From: Auriscalpium vulgare
Taxonomy: Eukaryota; Basidiomycota; Agaricomycetes; Russulales; Auriscalpiaceae
DNA: 64,000 nt
Assembly: GCA_019915015.1 (NCBI GenBank)
Contig: JAHBBC010000040.1
Location: 124,001-188,000, forward strand
Reading direction: 5' to 3'
The position numbers were made by a program, and so were the translations under genes. Position 1 is the stretch's first letter, and the number at the start of each line of letters is the position of its first letter. The notes under the pieces are model-generated. The model worked only from the letters and a program-made list of their open reading frames with translations. It was not told where the DNA came from and made no database searches. Positions 62,720 through 64,000 of the stretch are shown piece after piece.

Positions 62720-64000
62720 CGAATTCGAGTATGGCCCAGCCCAACTTGAGGCTCAAGAATACCTCAAGGACGCTCTAGTGCATTCCGGAGCACTGAAGGC
62801 CATCGACTACCAATCCCCTGCTCCAGTTATCCTCGCCGTCGACACTTCCTATATTGCTGTTGGGTATATCCTCGCCCAACAGGATCTTGACAACGCCAAA
62901 CGCCGCCACTATTCACGTTTCGGATCCATTTCGCTCAACGACAGGGAACGCCGGTTCTCCCAACCCAAGCTAGAAATCTACGGCTTATTCCGAGCCCTCC
63001 GTGCGCTCAGAGTATACCTTATTGGACTTCGAAATCTCATCGTCGAGGTCGACGCATCTTCCATCAGCGGTATGCTGAAGAATCCGGACCTAGTACCCAC
63101 AGCAAGCATCAATCGCTGGATTATAGCGATTCTAGCCTTCAAATTCCTGCTGCGCCACGTCCCCGGAATTTTTCACGGCCCCGACGGACTTTCTAGACGT
63201 GTCCGACAACCCGGCGATCCTGAAGAACCACTCGACGGCGATTTCGACGACTGGCTCGACAACTTATACGGATTTCTAGTTGCCACCGTCACCCCGAATG
63301 ATCCAGAACCAGTCCCGCACTCTCCCATTTCCTCCCCCACAAGCCTCGCAGTTTTCGCCTTGACCGAGGACGGTCAAGAGTTCAATAAGGAGGAGGAGCC
63401 AGGGCTCGAGTACAGCGAAGTACCACGCACGGAAGGAGCGCGAAAAGCAGATCGCCGCCTCCTTGAAGTGCAGCAGTGGTTAGACAACCCCACTCGCCCC
63501 AGCAATATTTCGGACACCGCCTTTGGCACCTTCGTCCGCTACGCCACACGCTTCTTTCTCGACGGAAATCGACTCTGGAGAAGATCTGGAGATGGTGCAC
63601 ACAAACTCATTCCCCATCCCAATCGCCGCATTGCTATCCTCACCGACTGTCATGACAAAGTTGGCCACCGTGGAGTATTCGCTACCCGCTCTCTCATCGG
63701 GGAACACTTCTGGTGGCCCTCCTATGAAGCCGACGCAATGTGGTATGTCCGGACATGCATCGTCTGCCAACATCGCCAAAAGCTACAGATCTTAATGCCG
63801 CCCACCGTTGCAATGCCCGCCTCATTATTCGCCAAAGTCTACGTCGACACTATGTTTATGCCCGCGTCAAATGGCTACCGCTACATTGTCCAAGGCCGTT
63901 GCTCTCTTACGGCCTGGCCCGAATTTCGACTACTCAAGAAGGAGAACTCTGCACAAATCGCCGATTTTGTGCATGAGAATATCCTCAGCCGATGGAACTC
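62716..64000 (+). CDS. pol: RNase H-integrase part of element A pol, open at edge
   Basis: Uninterrupted frame to the window end: VEFEYGPAQLEAQEYLKDAL, RNase H (VILAVDTSYIAVGYILA; FSQPKLEIYGLFRALRALRV), HVPGIFHGPDGLSRR, integrase zinc finger (CHDKVGHRGVFATRSLIGEH; CIVCQ) and the first catalytic Asp in VYVDTMFMPASNGYRY. The rest of integrase and the 3' LTR lie outside. No stop or frameshift is seen, so element A's pol was probably intact until element B inserted. Confidence 0.9.

Noticed and set aside
1..64000. tRNA, rRNA or CRISPR loci
   Set aside because: None recognised by eye. A tRNA scan was not possible here and could still find one.

Overview
The window looks like a filamentous basidiomycete nuclear chromosome, most likely an Agaricomycete (mushroom or polypore). 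Genes are split by many 46-65 bp GT-AG introns. There are several fungal F-box proteins, a FunK1 kinase, an SRPK-like kinase pair, an UNC93-like transporter, an M1 aminopeptidase, an ArfGAP, a mitochondrial ribosomal protein and a fungal NB-ARC/TPR receptor. The species cannot be named from sequence alone.

Layout. 1-9.4 kb: an F-box gene running off the left edge (-), degenerate coiled-coil remains, an F-box pseudogene (-) with one nonsense codon, an intact F-box/LRR gene (+), a small three-exon gene (-), and a minus-strand gene with an array of PAM2-like motifs. 9.6-12.5 kb: a five-exon FunK1 kinase (+). 12.8-16 kb: a small secreted-protein candidate (-), a relic resembling the C-terminal region of RecQ-like helicases (-), and a frameshifted relic of an unknown family (+). 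16.4-20.1 kb: a tandem SRPK-like pair, first copy broken, second intact. 20.3-29.5 kb: a housekeeping block with a ten-exon UNC93-like protein (-), LTA4 hydrolase-type aminopeptidase (+), ArfGAP (-) and mL38 (+); the last two are divergent, 146 bp apart. 30.9-38.6 kb: an F-box/LRR gene (+), a coiled-coil gene (-), and relics of earlier families, including an internally deleted copy of the 4.5 kb F-box gene. 38.6-42 kb: a conspicuously AT-rich intact NLR-like gene (+).

42.4-64 kb is nested Ty3/gypsy LTR retrotransposon. Element A (5' LTR at 42,396) has gag-protease and RT, is interrupted at 48,282 and resumes at 62,716 with RNase H and integrase, still open at the window end. Element B (48,283-62,715; about 14.4 kb) sits inside A's pol, flanked by a 4-bp GCGT duplication, with LTRs that appear to differ only by one base indel. 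B encodes ORF0, Gag-protease and RT-RNaseH-integrase on the plus strand.

The most unusual feature is the 5.8 kb between B's pol and its 3' LTR. It carries three genes on the opposite strand, at least two of which contain introns. One (56,300-58,394) has four well-formed introns whose removal gives an intact 618-codon frame with a cysteine cluster. The other two are paralogues of each other. A 15-bp polypurine-tract-like sequence occurs three times around these antisense modules. Introns on the antisense strand would not be spliced out of the sense genomic RNA, which would explain how intron-bearing cargo survives retrotransposition.
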